Shown: in pieces, positions 8,680 to 16,923 of the stretch | Layout: each line of letters begins with the position of its first letter | Numbering within the stretch: the stretch's first letter is position 1 | DNA from: CAWKGV01 sp963849305 | GTDB taxonomy: Bacteria; Pseudomonadota; Alphaproteobacteria; Acetobacterales; Acetobacteraceae | Assembly: GCA_963849305.1 (NCBI GenBank) | Contig: CAWKGV010000005.1 | Coordinates: 124,001-188,000 of the forward strand | DNA: 64,000 nt | Reading direction: 5' to 3' | Notes under the pieces: model-generated | Database searches by the model: none | The model's input: only the letters and a program-made list of their open reading frames with translations | Told to the model about the DNA's origin: nothing | Position numbers and translations under genes: made by a program

Positions 8680-9882
8680 ATGCATCCGTTTCACGACCTC
8701 TGCCGCCGGTCCCTCGACGACATCCGCGCCCAGGGCCGGTATCGGCAGTTCACCGGCCTCGCCAAGCAGGCAAGCTCGTTCCCGATTTATCGGCGCGCGG
8801 ACGGCTCCGAGGTGCTGGTGTTCTCGTCCAACGACTATCTGGGCATGGGCTCGCACCCGGCGGTGATCGAGGCGGCCTGCGCGGCGGCGCGCGAGATGGG
8901 CGTGGGTGCCGGAGGCACGCGCAACATCAGCGGCACCAGCCCGACGCACGAGGCGCTGGAAGCCGAGCTTGCCGCGCTGCACGGCAAGCAACGGGCACTG
9001 CTGTTCACCTCGGGCTTTGTCTCCAATCAGGCGGCGCTGTCCACGATCCTCAATTCCTTGCCCGGCTGGATGGTGTTCTCCGACGAGAAGAACCACGCCT
9101 CGATGATCGCCGGCATCAAGGGCTCCAAGGCGAGCTGCCGCGTGTTCCGCCACAACGACATGGCGCATTTGGAGCAGCTCCTGGCCGCCGCCCCGGTCGA
9201 TGCGCCGAAGCTGATCGCGTTTGAGTCGGTCTATTCCATGGACGCCGATATCGGCCCGTTGCGCGCCATCTGCGAGCTGGCCGAGCGGTTCGGCGCCATG
9301 ACTTATCTCGACGAGGTCCACGCCGTTGGGATGTATGGCCCGTCCGGGGCCGGGGTCGCGGAGCGCGATTGCGTCGCGCACCGGATCGACCTGATCGAAG
9401 GCACGCTCGCCAAGGCGTTCGGTTGTCACGGCGGCTATGTCGCCGGCGATGCCACGGTGATCGACTATCTCCGCTCGACCGCGCCGGGCTTCATCTTCAC
9501 CACCTCCCTGCCGCCGATGGTGGTGGCGGCGGCGCTGACCAGCGTACGGCATGTCCGCGCCGACCCCGCGCGCCGCGCGGCGTTGTTCGAGCGGGCCGAG
9601 GCGCTGAAGCGTCGGTTCGGCGTCGCCGGCCTGCCGCGCCTGCCCTCCGACAGCCACATCGTGCCGTTGCACGTCGGCGACGCGGCGCGGTGCAGCGCGG
9701 TCAGCCGCCGCCTGCTCGCGGAGTTCGGCATCTACGCCACGCCGATCAACTATCCGACCGTGCCGCGCGGGGCGGAGCGGCTGAGATTCACGCCCACGCC
9801 GTTGCACACCGATGCGATGATGGACCGGCTGGTGGCAGCGCTGTCGGCGATCCTCGGCGGCATGGAGCGCGCGGCGGCTTGA
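8680..9882 (+). CDS. hemA: 5-aminolevulinate synthase
   Basis: The 400-residue PLP enzyme condenses glycine and succinyl-CoA to 5-aminolevulinate, the first step of tetrapyrrole synthesis by the C4 (Shemin) route typical of alphaproteobacteria. Family motifs are clear: 'SSNDYLGMGSHPAVI', 'GAGGTRNISGT', 'FSDEKNHASMI', 'TYLDEVHAVGMYGPSGAG' and the Schiff-base lysine in 'TLAKAFGCHGGY'. ATG at 8680 (MHPFHDLCRRSL) matches the family N-terminus better than an upstream in-frame start. Its stop overlaps the TTG start of the next gene (TTGA, 9879-9882). Confidence 0.96.
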   Translation: MHPFHDLCRRSLDDIRAQGRYRQFTGLAKQASSFPIYRRADGSEVLVFSSNDYLGMGSHPAVIEAACAAAREMGVGAGGTRNISGTSPTHEALEAELAALHGKQRALLFTSGFVSNQAALSTILNSLPGWMVFSDEKNHASMIAGIKGSKASCRVFRHNDMAHLEQLLAAAPVDAPKLIAFESVYSMDADIGPLRAICELAERFGAMTYLDEVHAVGMYGPSGAGVAERDCVAHRIDLIEGTLAKAFGCHGGYVAGDATVIDYLRSTAPGFIFTTSLPPMVVAAALTSVRHVRADPARRAALFERAEALKRRFGVAGLPRLPSDSHIVPLHVGDAARCSAVSRRLLAEFGIYATPINYPTVPRGAERLRFTPTPLHTDAMMDRLVAALSAILGGMERAAA

Positions 9883-11066
9883 CCGCCGCCCGGCCGCTAT
9901 TGCGGCTCCATCCAGGACAAGGCCGCCGGCTGCGGGCCGGCGCGCCCTGGGCGTTCAGCAACGAGATCGCCATGCAGCCGGCCTATCGGCACATGGAACC
10001 GGGTGAGTTAGTACGCCTGGAGGGCGATGACGGCGTGCGCTTCGGCACCGCGATATTCAACCCGCACAGCCTGATCGCCGCGCGCGTGCTGGACCGGAAC
10101 CCGGACGCGGCGATCGACGCCGCCTGGCTGCGCGCGCGCCTGCAAGACGCTGCGGCGCTGCGCGCGCTGGTTTGCGACAGTCCGTTCCATCGCCTGGTCC
10201 ATGCCGAGGCGGACCGGCTGCCGGGCTTGGTCATCGACCGCTTCGGCGACATCGCGGTGCTGCAAGCAAACGCCGCCGGCATGGACCGTCTGACCCCGCT
10301 GATCGCGGAGGCTTTGACCGACCTGTTGCCGTTGCGCGCAGTGGTGGCGCGCAACGATTCGGCCGCGCGCCGCCTGGAGGGGCTGCCCGACGCGGTCGCC
10401 CTGCTGCATGGGGACGATGCGTTTGCCGAGGTCCAGGAAGGCGGGCTGCGGTTCCCGATTGACCCGCTGTCGGGCCAGAAGACCGGCTGGTTTTTCGACC
10501 AGCGCCCGAACCGCGACCGCGTCGCGGCGCTGGCCTCGAGCGCGCGGGTGCTGGACGTGTTCGCCCACACCGGCGCCTTCGGCCTGCGCTGCGCGGCCGC
10601 GGGCGCAGCCGAGGTGACGCTAGTGGACAGCAGCCCGCCGGCGCTCGCGCAGGCGGAGGCGGCGGCGGTGCTGAACGGGTTCGGCGGGCGCGTCCGCACG
10701 GAGCGGAACGACGCTTTCGATGCGCTTGCCGCGTTCGCCGCTGCGGGCGAGCGGTTCGATATCGTGGTATGCGACCCGCCCGCTTTCGCCAAATCGCGCA
10801 AGGATGCCGAGGCGGGGTTGCGCGCTTACGGGCGGCTCGCGCGTCTGGCCGCGGCCGTGGTCGCGGCGGGCGGGTTTCTGTTCATCGCCTCATGCAGCTA
10901 TCACGCGCCCCTGGAGCCCTGGGCGGCGCAGGTCGCGCACGGCCTGCACCGGGCCCGGCGCGAGGGGCGCATCGTGGTAACGAGCGGCGCCGGGCCGGAT
11001 CATCCGGTGCATCCGCATTTGCCCGAGACGGCGTATCTCAAGGCGCAGTTGATCCAGCTCTCCTGA
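9879..11066 (+). CDS. class I SAM-dependent rRNA methyltransferase (RlmI-like, PUA domain)
   Basis: TTG at 9879 is proposed as start because the residues it adds ('LLRLHPGQGRRLRAGAPWAFSNEI') are the conserved beginning of the PUA domain in RlmI-type 23S rRNA m5C methyltransferases. The later ATG at 9973 would remove it. The product is 395 residues: PUA domain at the N-terminus, then an RNA-methyltransferase-like linker ('ADRLPGLVIDRFGD'). The Rossmann domain has 'VLDVFAHTGAFGLRCAAAG' and the 'VVCDPPAFAKSRKD' motif IV, with the catalytic cysteine in 'FIASCSYH'. It is translationally coupled to hemA by a 4-base overlap. The exact target nucleotide is not certain. Confidence 0.88.
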   Translation: MTAARPLLRLHPGQGRRLRAGAPWAFSNEIAMQPAYRHMEPGELVRLEGDDGVRFGTAIFNPHSLIAARVLDRNPDAAIDAAWLRARLQDAAALRALVCDSPFHRLVHAEADRLPGLVIDRFGDIAVLQANAAGMDRLTPLIAEALTDLLPLRAVVARNDSAARRLEGLPDAVALLHGDDAFAEVQEGGLRFPIDPLSGQKTGWFFDQRPNRDRVAALASSARVLDVFAHTGAFGLRCAAAGAAEVTLVDSSPPALAQAEAAAVLNGFGGRVRTERNDAFDALAAFAAAGERFDIVVCDPPAFAKSRKDAEAGLRAYGRLARLAAAVVAAGGFLFIASCSYHAPLEPWAAQVAHGLHRARREGRIVVTSGAGPDHPVHPHLPETAYLKAQLIQLS

Positions 11067-11192
11067 GTGCTAAGCGCGGCGCCAGGGGGCCGTCCAGGCG
11101 CTGTAACAGACCTCGTATCGAGCGATAGTTTCAACATTGGCGGGCATGGCGCTCCGAGAGTCCCCTATCAGTCCTGGTGGATAGTCCGGGGC

Positions 11193-11219
11193 AGACGGGC
11201 TCCACGGCGGAGCCCGTCT
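11193..11219 (+). terminator. 10-bp perfect stem-loop after rRNA methyltransferase gene
   Basis: AGACGGGCTC (11193-11202) pairs perfectly with GAGCCCGTCT (11210-11219) around a 7-base loop, followed by CCTTCAATTC. It lies between the plus-strand methyltransferase gene (ends 11066) and the minus-strand peptide gene (ends 11235). It could serve as a terminator for either, although the T-rich tail is weak. Confidence 0.55.
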
Positions 11220-11234
11220 CCTTCAATTCGACGC

Positions 11235-11444
11235 CTACTGTGCTTTAGGTGCGCCAGCATCGACGTCGTGGCAGTTCAAGCTGCCATCGCGCGCGTTCTC
11301 GCACTTTACGCTAGGCGGCGGGGGTGGCGGAGCGCCCCCGTCAGCCTCTCCACCAGTGATAGTGCTCAGCTCTTCTTCCGAAAGCTCATAGAGCCTCGTC
11401 AAACGGTTGCGCGGCGCCGGGCCGCCATAGACTCGAGATTCCAT
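11235..11444 (-). CDS. small peptide precursor with double-glycine leader, proline-rich Cys-pair core (peptide 1)
   Basis: ATG at 11444 gives 69 residues. The leader ends 'LYELSEEELSTITGG' (GG at residues 31-32), an acidic and hydrophobic pattern typical of leaders cut by C39-peptidase exporters. The predicted 37-residue core starts EADGG, contains six consecutive prolines, and has two cysteines nine residues apart ('KCENARDGSLNCHD') that could form a disulfide. No homologue is recognised. It lies on the minus strand in a series with two similar peptide genes and 2-5 kb from the HlyD/C39-ABC exporter pair, the likely secretion machine. Function as bacteriocin or signal is inference. Confidence 0.7.
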   Translation of the reverse strand: MESRVYGGPAPRNRLTRLYELSEEELSTITGGEADGGAPPPPPPSVKCENARDGSLNCHDVDAGAPKAQ

Positions 11445-11570
11445 TGCTAGCTCCTCAGTTGTTCCGGCCAGGGTTATCACGACCGAATGACCGCACTTGC
11501 TCGCCGGGCCGGCGTCGAACTTATCCGATGTGTCTCGGCTGTCATGCTGCGATGAAGATCACAGCAGAGA

Positions 11571-11792
11571 CTACTTCGTCTCGATGGGGTTTGACCCGCC
11601 GGAAACAGCGCCGGAAGTGGTCGTTCCCCCGCGATCTGACTCCGCATCCAAAGTCGGACTTTGGGCTGCAACGATCCCCGCGGCGACTTTGCTCATCTCC
11701 TCGGGCGAGAGGCTGAGGGGCTCAGGCAGCCAGGGCGCGCCCTGGAGATTGCGCTTGGCCGACTTCGATCGACGCATAGCCTGCATGTTCAT
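11571..11792 (-). CDS. small peptide precursor with GA/AG-type leader (peptide 2)
   Basis: ATG at 11792 has a strong ribosome site (AGAGGAG) about 5 bases upstream. The 73-residue product has a basic N-terminus, then 'LPEPLSLSPEEMSKVAAG' with a possible exporter/peptidase cleavage after Gly39. The predicted 34-residue core is Ser/Thr/Gly-rich ('GGTTTSGAVSGGS') with no cysteine, unlike a classical pore-forming bacteriocin. The leader resembles that of the plus-strand peptide at 12643 ('VTPAELEQVAAG'), which argues that these genes form one family with variable cores. Confidence 0.65.
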   Translation of the reverse strand: MNMQAMRRSKSAKRNLQGAPWLPEPLSLSPEEMSKVAAGIVAAQSPTLDAESDRGGTTTSGAVSGGSNPIETK

Positions 11793-12003
11793 CACTCCTC
11801 TGTGTCGAGGGCAAGACTCTCTCCCGCGACAGGAAGCAGGTTCGTCCCTCCTGCAGACTGCGGCTGTGAACCGGGTCACTCCTGGGCTGCTGCATTTTTT
11901 TGAATCACGCGTCAGGCTCTTCTGGTTCCGGTGGAATAGCGCGCGAAGGCAGCGAGGGACAGGTTCTGGCGTCGACAGCACCGCGCGGACGAGTCGCTTG
12001 CTA

Positions 12004-12253
12004 CTAGAGCATGGCGCCAACCGCAGCGCCGGCTGCAGCGCAGATTATCGCGGCCCCTACAACCGGCATAACCGGTGCTGCCGCCACTGAGGCTGCAGCC
12101 GCTACGATAAGCCCCGCGCCGCCCGGCGGCGCCGACGAAGCTTCCGATCGCCGCTCCTAGCTCTCCCCCACCAGCAATCTGCGAAAGCTCCTCGATTTCC
12201 AGCTCCCTGAGAGCGGGTTCCTGCGTCCCGGACGCGCCTTGACGTTGAGTCAT
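12004..12253 (-). pseudogene. bacteriocin-like precursor with GG leader and glycine/alanine-rich hydrophobic core, frameshifted (peptide 3)
   Basis: ATG at 12253, behind an AGGAG-type site, starts MTQRQGASGTQEPALRELE and continues 'IEELSQIAGG' (GG at residues 28-29), then 'GELGAAIGSFVGAAG'. In the neighbouring frame the sequence continues as a very hydrophobic glycine-zipper-like stretch ('GAGLIVAAAASVAAAP', 'VVGAAIICAAAGAAVGAML') ending at TAG 12004-12006. Removing one C from the GC-rich stretch at about 12119-12126 joins the two into a single precursor typical of pore-forming class II bacteriocins. Without that correction the frame reads into a Cys/Arg-rich tail with no bacteriocin features. 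It is either a recent pseudogene or a sequence error. Confidence 0.65.
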
Positions 12254-12642
12254 GTTTATCTCCTCTTTCGTGTTTGATCCACGCACAAGCGCAGGGATCC
12301 CCCGAGATTGCTCGGATATTGCTAGCGATAGCGACCGGACTCTGTTTGCGATGTGAGATGATTCGCAAGCGCGAACCGTCCCGAGACGTGGCACCACCGC
12401 GCTCGCTGCACCGCCACCGATCATCAGGTACCCGAAAATCCGCACACGGGATTGGTTAGGCGGCACGCTTGCTCCCTCCATTGGTCCGCACGAGTGAAGT
12501 AGCTCACTGCGCCCGCCGTTGCCGGCGCGCGATCCTCCGGCCGGTGCCCGATCGCGGACTACTGCAAATGTCTCGCGAGAAAGGGCGGCACTGCGCCGAG
12601 CCAGTTCCGCTCGGCGCTCCACTCTGGATGAGGTAATGAGCG
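12254..12642. promoter_or_regulatory. 389-bp intergenic region between divergent peptide genes
   Basis: No convincing coding sequence is seen in either strand. The region separates the minus-strand peptide gene (start 12253) from the plus-strand peptide gene (start 12643), so it should contain the divergent promoters for the peptide cluster. It is visibly richer in A and T near 12250-12330 than the flanking core genes. I could not pick a specific promoter or operator. Confidence 0.4.
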
Positions 12643-12816
12643 ATGATCAGGACGCGCAAGAAAGAGACAGAAACGGAGCTGGCGGATCTGCCCGCGCCTG
12701 TTTCGGTGACACCGGCCGAACTCGAACAGGTGGCCGCCGGTGCCTCCGCTGTCATTCTCGTTGGGCTGCAAAAGCCGATCGTGATGGGCGGGATCAGGGA
12801 TCCGAACGCTTCGTAG
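12643..12816 (+). CDS. 57-residue peptide precursor with AG-type leader (peptide 4)
   Basis: ATG at 12643 follows a GAGG 8-12 bases upstream. The 57-residue product begins MIRTRKKETETELADL and has leader 'PVSVTPAELEQVAAG' ending at residues 32-33, matching the pattern of peptide 2 ('LSLSPEEMSKVAAG'). The predicted 24-residue core starts ASAVILVGLQKPIV and ends in a Gly/Asp/Asn-containing tail. It is the first gene on the plus strand of the unit that continues with the Cys-rich protein, the fusion protein and the C39 exporter, so it is probably co-transcribed with its secretion machinery. The leader similarity to peptide 2 is the main evidence that it is real. Confidence 0.6.
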   Translation: MIRTRKKETETELADLPAPVSVTPAELEQVAAGASAVILVGLQKPIVMGGIRDPNAS

Positions 12817-12898
12817 CGTCGTCGCCATGGCGCCGATGATGACCTCACCGAGATCACGTCGGCGCCATGCGCACCCGCACGAATGTCAGGAGCGATCG

Positions 12899-13390
12899 AT
12901 GAAGACAGACTCCCAGCGTGACGCCCCGATCCTCTGCCCGAGCGCGCAGCCGGACCATCCCGATGCTGTGGTTTTCGGCGTACAAGCAATGCGCACCGAC
13001 CAGCACCGGCAAGTCGGTTACCTGACCGACCTTCAGCCGGTCACGCCGGAGATCCTCGCCCTCTCCGGCCCGGCGAAACCGACCGAGGTTCTACGTATCG
13101 CGGCGCCCTGCATGGGACACGGCTGTCGGCACTTCGACGGCACGACATGCGCCTTGGCGTCACGGGTCGCAGGGATGCTCGATCCTGTCGTGAGCGGCCT
13201 TCCGCGCTGTCTCATCCGGCCGACTTGCCGGTGGTTCCGGCAAGAGGGCAAAGCTGCCTGCCTGCGGTGCCCACAGATCGTAACTGATCTGCGCGAAGCC
13301 ACCGATCTGCAACGCCAAGTCGCCGGACCGGGCGCTGAGACGTCTTCTGCACGAGGTCAGCGCACGCAAGACCGGGAGGCAATCCTCTGA
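12899..13390 (+). CDS. cysteine-rich protein of peptide-export cluster, unknown function
   Basis: ATG at 12899 gives 163 residues. Eight cysteines are present, most in two groups: 'PCMGHGCRHFDGTTC' and 'PRCLIRPTCRWF...AACLRCPQ'. The Cx5C, Cx4C and CxxC spacing suggests a metal or iron-sulfur site rather than disulfides, because the protein has no signal peptide. I recall similar proteins annotated loosely as nitrogen fixation protein, but I cannot support that name. It lies 82 bases after peptide 4 and 58 bases before the fusion-protein gene, all on the same strand. A role in peptide modification, immunity or regulation is possible and unproven. Confidence 0.75.
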   Translation: MKTDSQRDAPILCPSAQPDHPDAVVFGVQAMRTDQHRQVGYLTDLQPVTPEILALSGPAKPTEVLRIAAPCMGHGCRHFDGTTCALASRVAGMLDPVVSGLPRCLIRPTCRWFRQEGKAACLRCPQIVTDLREATDLQRQVAGPGAETSSARGQRTQDREAIL

Positions 13391-13448
13391 GTGACGCGGA
13401 AAGGACGTCGCTGCCGATCCTTCTTGAACGAGCTGGAGGTCCCATCCG

Positions 13449-14711
13449 ATGTCCGAGTCGCGTGTAACGCCCTTGTTCCGCCCCGAGGTCCTCCTCAGGC
13501 AAACCGAGACCGGGATAGGCGAGGCCCTCCAGATCGTTCCCTTGTCACATCTGGCTTTCTTAAGCTTTCTGGCGGTGATCATTCTCGTCGCTGTCACCTA
13601 TGGTGCCTTCGCTGGATACTCTCGCAAGGAGACAGTTCAGGGCCTGGTCGTGCCGTCGCGCGGCGTGATCCGGGTCGTCGCGCCACGCGCCGGCACGATC
13701 ACCGAGGTGCGGGTTGCTGAAGGTGACCTCGTCACCGAGGATCAGGTCCTATTCCAGGTCGTTGCGGAGGAGACGAATGTCTCCGGCATCGGGAGCGACG
13801 CGGCGGTCCTTGACGCCTTGAAGCAGCAGAGGGCGATCGTTGAAGGGCAGATCCGCAATGAGAGCGTCCGAGCCGAAGCGGAAGCCCATCGCATCGCCTC
13901 CCTCATCCTTGGTCTGCGCGAACAGTCCGCTGCGCTGGAGGATCAACGCAAGCTTCAGGGCGAGCGGGTTTCGCGGGCGCGAGCATTGCTCGCCAGGATC
14001 CTGCCGTACCTGAGGATAGGGATCGTCTCGAGATTCGAGTTCTACAACCGCCAGCAGACGGTGCTAACCGAGGAGCAGAATCTTGCCGGACTGGAAGAGC
14101 GGCTGGCCACCACCAACGGCCAGCTCGACCAGGCGCGCCTGAGCCTGCAGCGACAGCCGGTCGAGGAGGCCGACCGACTGGCCAACCTCGGGCGCATCCT
14201 GTCCGACATCGCGCAACGGACCGCCGAGACCGAGGGGCGCCGCCGATACATCGTCCGCGCCCCGTTGAGCGGCCGGGTCACGAGCGTGCTGGCGAGTGTT
14301 GGGCGCACGGCCGATCCCCGCATTCCGCAGATGTCGATCATCCCGACAGGTGGCCGCATGGAGGCCGAACTGTTCGTGCCGGCCCGCGCGATCGGCTTTG
14401 TCCAGCGGGGCCAGCGCGTGCGCCTGCTCTACGACGCGTTCCCTTTTCAGCGCTTCGGCACATATGGCGGCATTGTCGAATCCGTCGCGAGCACCATGGT
14501 GATGCCGGGCGACATCCCCGAACCGGTGTCGCTCAAGGAGCCGGGCTACGAGGTGAGGGTTGCCCTCGACCGGCAATGGGTCGAGGCATCCGGCCGGCAG
14601 ATGGGCCTTCAGTCCGACATGACGCTCGCCGCCGACATCATCCTGGAACGGCGGCCACTAATCGACTGGCTCTTTGAGCCGCTCCTGAGCGCGCGGAGGC
14701 GGGCATCGTGA
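13449..14711 (+). CDS. HlyD/CvaA-family membrane fusion protein for peptide secretion
   Basis: The product is 420 residues. A single transmembrane helix near residues 35-55 ('LAFLSFLAVIILVAVTYGAF') is followed by a lipoyl-like beta domain ('GVIRVVAPRAGTITEVRVAEGDLV'). A long alpha-helical hairpin then spans about residues 115-260. The C-terminal beta-barrel is 'YIVRAPLSGRVTSVLAS' onward. This is the layout of the periplasmic adaptor in type I secretion and colicin V export. Its stop overlaps the GTG start of the exporter ATPase (GTGA, 14708-14711), so the pair is co-translated. No outer-membrane TolC partner is encoded nearby. Confidence 0.9.
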   Translation: MSESRVTPLFRPEVLLRQTETGIGEALQIVPLSHLAFLSFLAVIILVAVTYGAFAGYSRKETVQGLVVPSRGVIRVVAPRAGTITEVRVAEGDLVTEDQVLFQVVAEETNVSGIGSDAAVLDALKQQRAIVEGQIRNESVRAEAEAHRIASLILGLREQSAALEDQRKLQGERVSRARALLARILPYLRIGIVSRFEFYNRQQTVLTEEQNLAGLEERLATTNGQLDQARLSLQRQPVEEADRLANLGRILSDIAQRTAETEGRRRYIVRAPLSGRVTSVLASVGRTADPRIPQMSIIPTGGRMEAELFVPARAIGFVQRGQRVRLLYDAFPFQRFGTYGGIVESVASTMVMPGDIPEPVSLKEPGYEVRVALDRQWVEASGRQMGLQSDMTLAADIILERRPLIDWLFEPLLSARRRAS

Positions 14712-16897
14712 CGGCGTGGTCCCGGCTCATCAACTTGTCGGGTCGGCCGCGTCTGCCCGCGCTGCGCCAGACCGAGGTTGCCGAATGCGGCCTCACCTGT
14801 CTTGCCATGGTCCTGTGCTATCACGGCCGTGAGATCGACCTGAATACGCTCCGCCGGCAGTTCCCGATCTCAATGAAGGGGGTGACGCTCAAGGAGCTGA
14901 TGGAGATCGCCAGCCGGCTGGGTCTCGCGGGACGCGCGCTCCGGCTTGAGCCGGGCCATCTCGGCCAGTTGCGCCTCCCTGCCGTCCTGCATTGGGATCT
15001 CAATCATTTCGTGGTTCTGAAGTCGGTCAGCCAGCGAGCCGTCAGCATCCACGATCCGGCGCGCGGGTCCCGCCGTATCACGACCGCCGAGCTGTCGAGC
15101 CACATGACCGGCGTTGCCCTGGAGCTGACGCCGACGCCGAGGTTTGAACGGAAGCGCGAAGTCGAGCAGGTCGGCCTCGCCTCGCTGGTCGGGCGTGTTC
15201 CCGGGTTCGCCCGCGCCATCGGACAAGCGCTGGCGCTTTCGGCCATCCTTCAGCTCTTTGTCCTTGCTAGCCCGTTCTATATGCAGATCGCGGTGGATGA
15301 TGCCGTCGTGAAGGGCGATCGGGGCCTGTTATCAGGGCTCGCCATCGGCTTCGGCCTGCTCACCCTCATCAATGTCGGGGCCGGCGCCTTGCGATCCGTC
15401 GTCTCCCTCAATCTCGGCAATGTGGTCGGCTTTCAGATGGTCACGGCACTCTTCCACCATCTCGTCCAGCTGCCATTGCCCTTCTTCGAGCGCCGCCACA
15501 TCGGTGATCTGATATCCCGTTTTGGAGCCACCCAGCCGATCAAGGACCTGATCACCGACGGCCTCGTAACCGCTTTGGTGGACGGCGTCATGGCGATCGC
15601 CACGCTCGCGCTGATGCTTGTCTACAACGAGGCACTGGCCTGCGTCGTGATCATGGCGATCGTGCTCTACCTGGCACTCCGCCTGTCGCTTCTCGGGAGC
15701 TTGCGCCGCCGGACGGAGGAGCAGATCCATGAACGGGCGCGCCAGGACTCGACCTTCATCGAGACGGCTCGCGCCGTCCAGAGCATCAAGCTCTTCGGCC
15801 GAGAGGCAGAACGGGAGAGTCTGTGGCAGAATCGCTACGCCGGCTTCGTCAATGCCGGACTCCGGCTGGGGCGCCTCAGGATCGGCTTCAAATCAGCAAA
15901 CGACCTGATCTTCGGACTCGAGAACGTCGTCACGATCTTCCTGGGCGCGCGCCTCGCGCTCGAAGGCACAATGACTATCGGCATGTTATTTGCTTTCGTG
16001 GCCTACAAGCAGCAGTTTCTTGACAAAGCCAGCAGGCTCCTGGAGAAGGTGATCGATCTGCGGATGCTCGACCTCTATCTCGAGCGCCTCAGCGACATCG
16101 CGCTGGCCGAGCGCGAGCGTGGTTACGACCAGCCGATCCAGTTCATGCACCCGCTTGAAGGAGAAGTCGAACTCCGCGGAGTTTCGTATCGCTACGCGGA
16201 TAGCGAGCCATATGTCTTCGAGAACGTCGATCTCCGGGTCAGGCCGGGCGAATTCGTGGCCATCACCGGCTCGTCCGGCGGCGGCAAGACGACCCTGCTG
16301 AAGGTCCTGCTCGGCCTGTTTGACCCAAGCTCGGGCGAGGTGCTGATCGACGGATACCCGATTCACGCCCTCGGCCTGCAGACCGTGCGCGCGCAGGTGG
16401 GCGTCGTCATGCAGGACGACCAACTGCTGTCGGGCTCGGTCCTGGAGAACATAACCTTCTTCGATCCGCTGACCGATCACGCTTGGGCGCGGCGCTGCGC
16501 CGAGATGGCCGGCATCCACGACGACATCATGCGCATGCCGATGGGGTACAACACCTTGATCGGCGAGATGGGCACGGGGATGTCAGGCGGGCAGCGCCAG
16601 CGCCTGCTCCTGGCGCGCGCCCTGCACCGGAAGCCGCGTATCCTGCTGCTCGATGAAGGGACGTCGCATCTGGATCCCGCGCGCGAGGCGGAAGTCAATG
16701 CCGCCATCGAGGAACTGGCTATTACACGCATCATCATCGCGCATCGACCGCAGACGATCGCCGCGGCAAAGCGCGTTTTCCTGCTGCAAGATGGGAGCCT
16801 ATCCGAGATCTCACTTCCCGATACGGTATCGTTGGCATCAAGCCGGCTCAGTTTGGGCGTCTCTGCTGGAAGCCTGATTGCGCACGCGCTTCAGTAA
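14708..16897 (+). CDS. peptidase-containing ABC transporter (C39 peptidase, CvaB-like) for leader-peptide export
   Basis: GTG at 14708 starts a 729-residue protein. Residues 15-140 are a C39 peptidase: oxyanion Gln in 'LRQTEVAECGLTC' with the active cysteine at residue 27, the His in 'LNHFVVL' and the Asp in 'IHDPARG'. A six-helix ABC exporter domain follows. The ATPase domain has Walker A 'GSSGGGKTT' near residue 525, signature 'MSGGQRQRLLLARAL' and 'ILLLDEGTSHLD'. Such proteins cut double-glycine-type leaders and pump the core peptide across the inner membrane. The four leader-bearing peptides at 11235-12816 are the obvious substrates. Confidence 0.93.
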   Translation: MTAWSRLINLSGRPRLPALRQTEVAECGLTCLAMVLCYHGREIDLNTLRRQFPISMKGVTLKELMEIASRLGLAGRALRLEPGHLGQLRLPAVLHWDLNHFVVLKSVSQRAVSIHDPARGSRRITTAELSSHMTGVALELTPTPRFERKREVEQVGLASLVGRVPGFARAIGQALALSAILQLFVLASPFYMQIAVDDAVVKGDRGLLSGLAIGFGLLTLINVGAGALRSVVSLNLGNVVGFQMVTALFHHLVQLPLPFFERRHIGDLISRFGATQPIKDLITDGLVTALVDGVMAIATLALMLVYNEALACVVIMAIVLYLALRLSLLGSLRRRTEEQIHERARQDSTFIETARAVQSIKLFGREAERESLWQNRYAGFVNAGLRLGRLRIGFKSANDLIFGLENVVTIFLGARLALEGTMTIGMLFAFVAYKQQFLDKASRLLEKVIDLRMLDLYLERLSDIALAERERGYDQPIQFMHPLEGEVELRGVSYRYADSEPYVFENVDLRVRPGEFVAITGSSGGGKTTLLKVLLGLFDPSSGEVLIDGYPIHALGLQTVRAQVGVVMQDDQLLSGSVLENITFFDPLTDHAWARRCAEMAGIHDDIMRMPMGYNTLIGEMGTGMSGGQRQRLLLARALHRKPRILLLDEGTSHLDPAREAEVNAAIEELAITRIIIAHRPQTIAAAKRVFLLQDGSLSEISLPDTVSLASSRLSLGVSAGSLIAHALQ

Positions 16898-16923
16898 CAA
16901 TTGAACCAAAGGATCCGGGCGTT

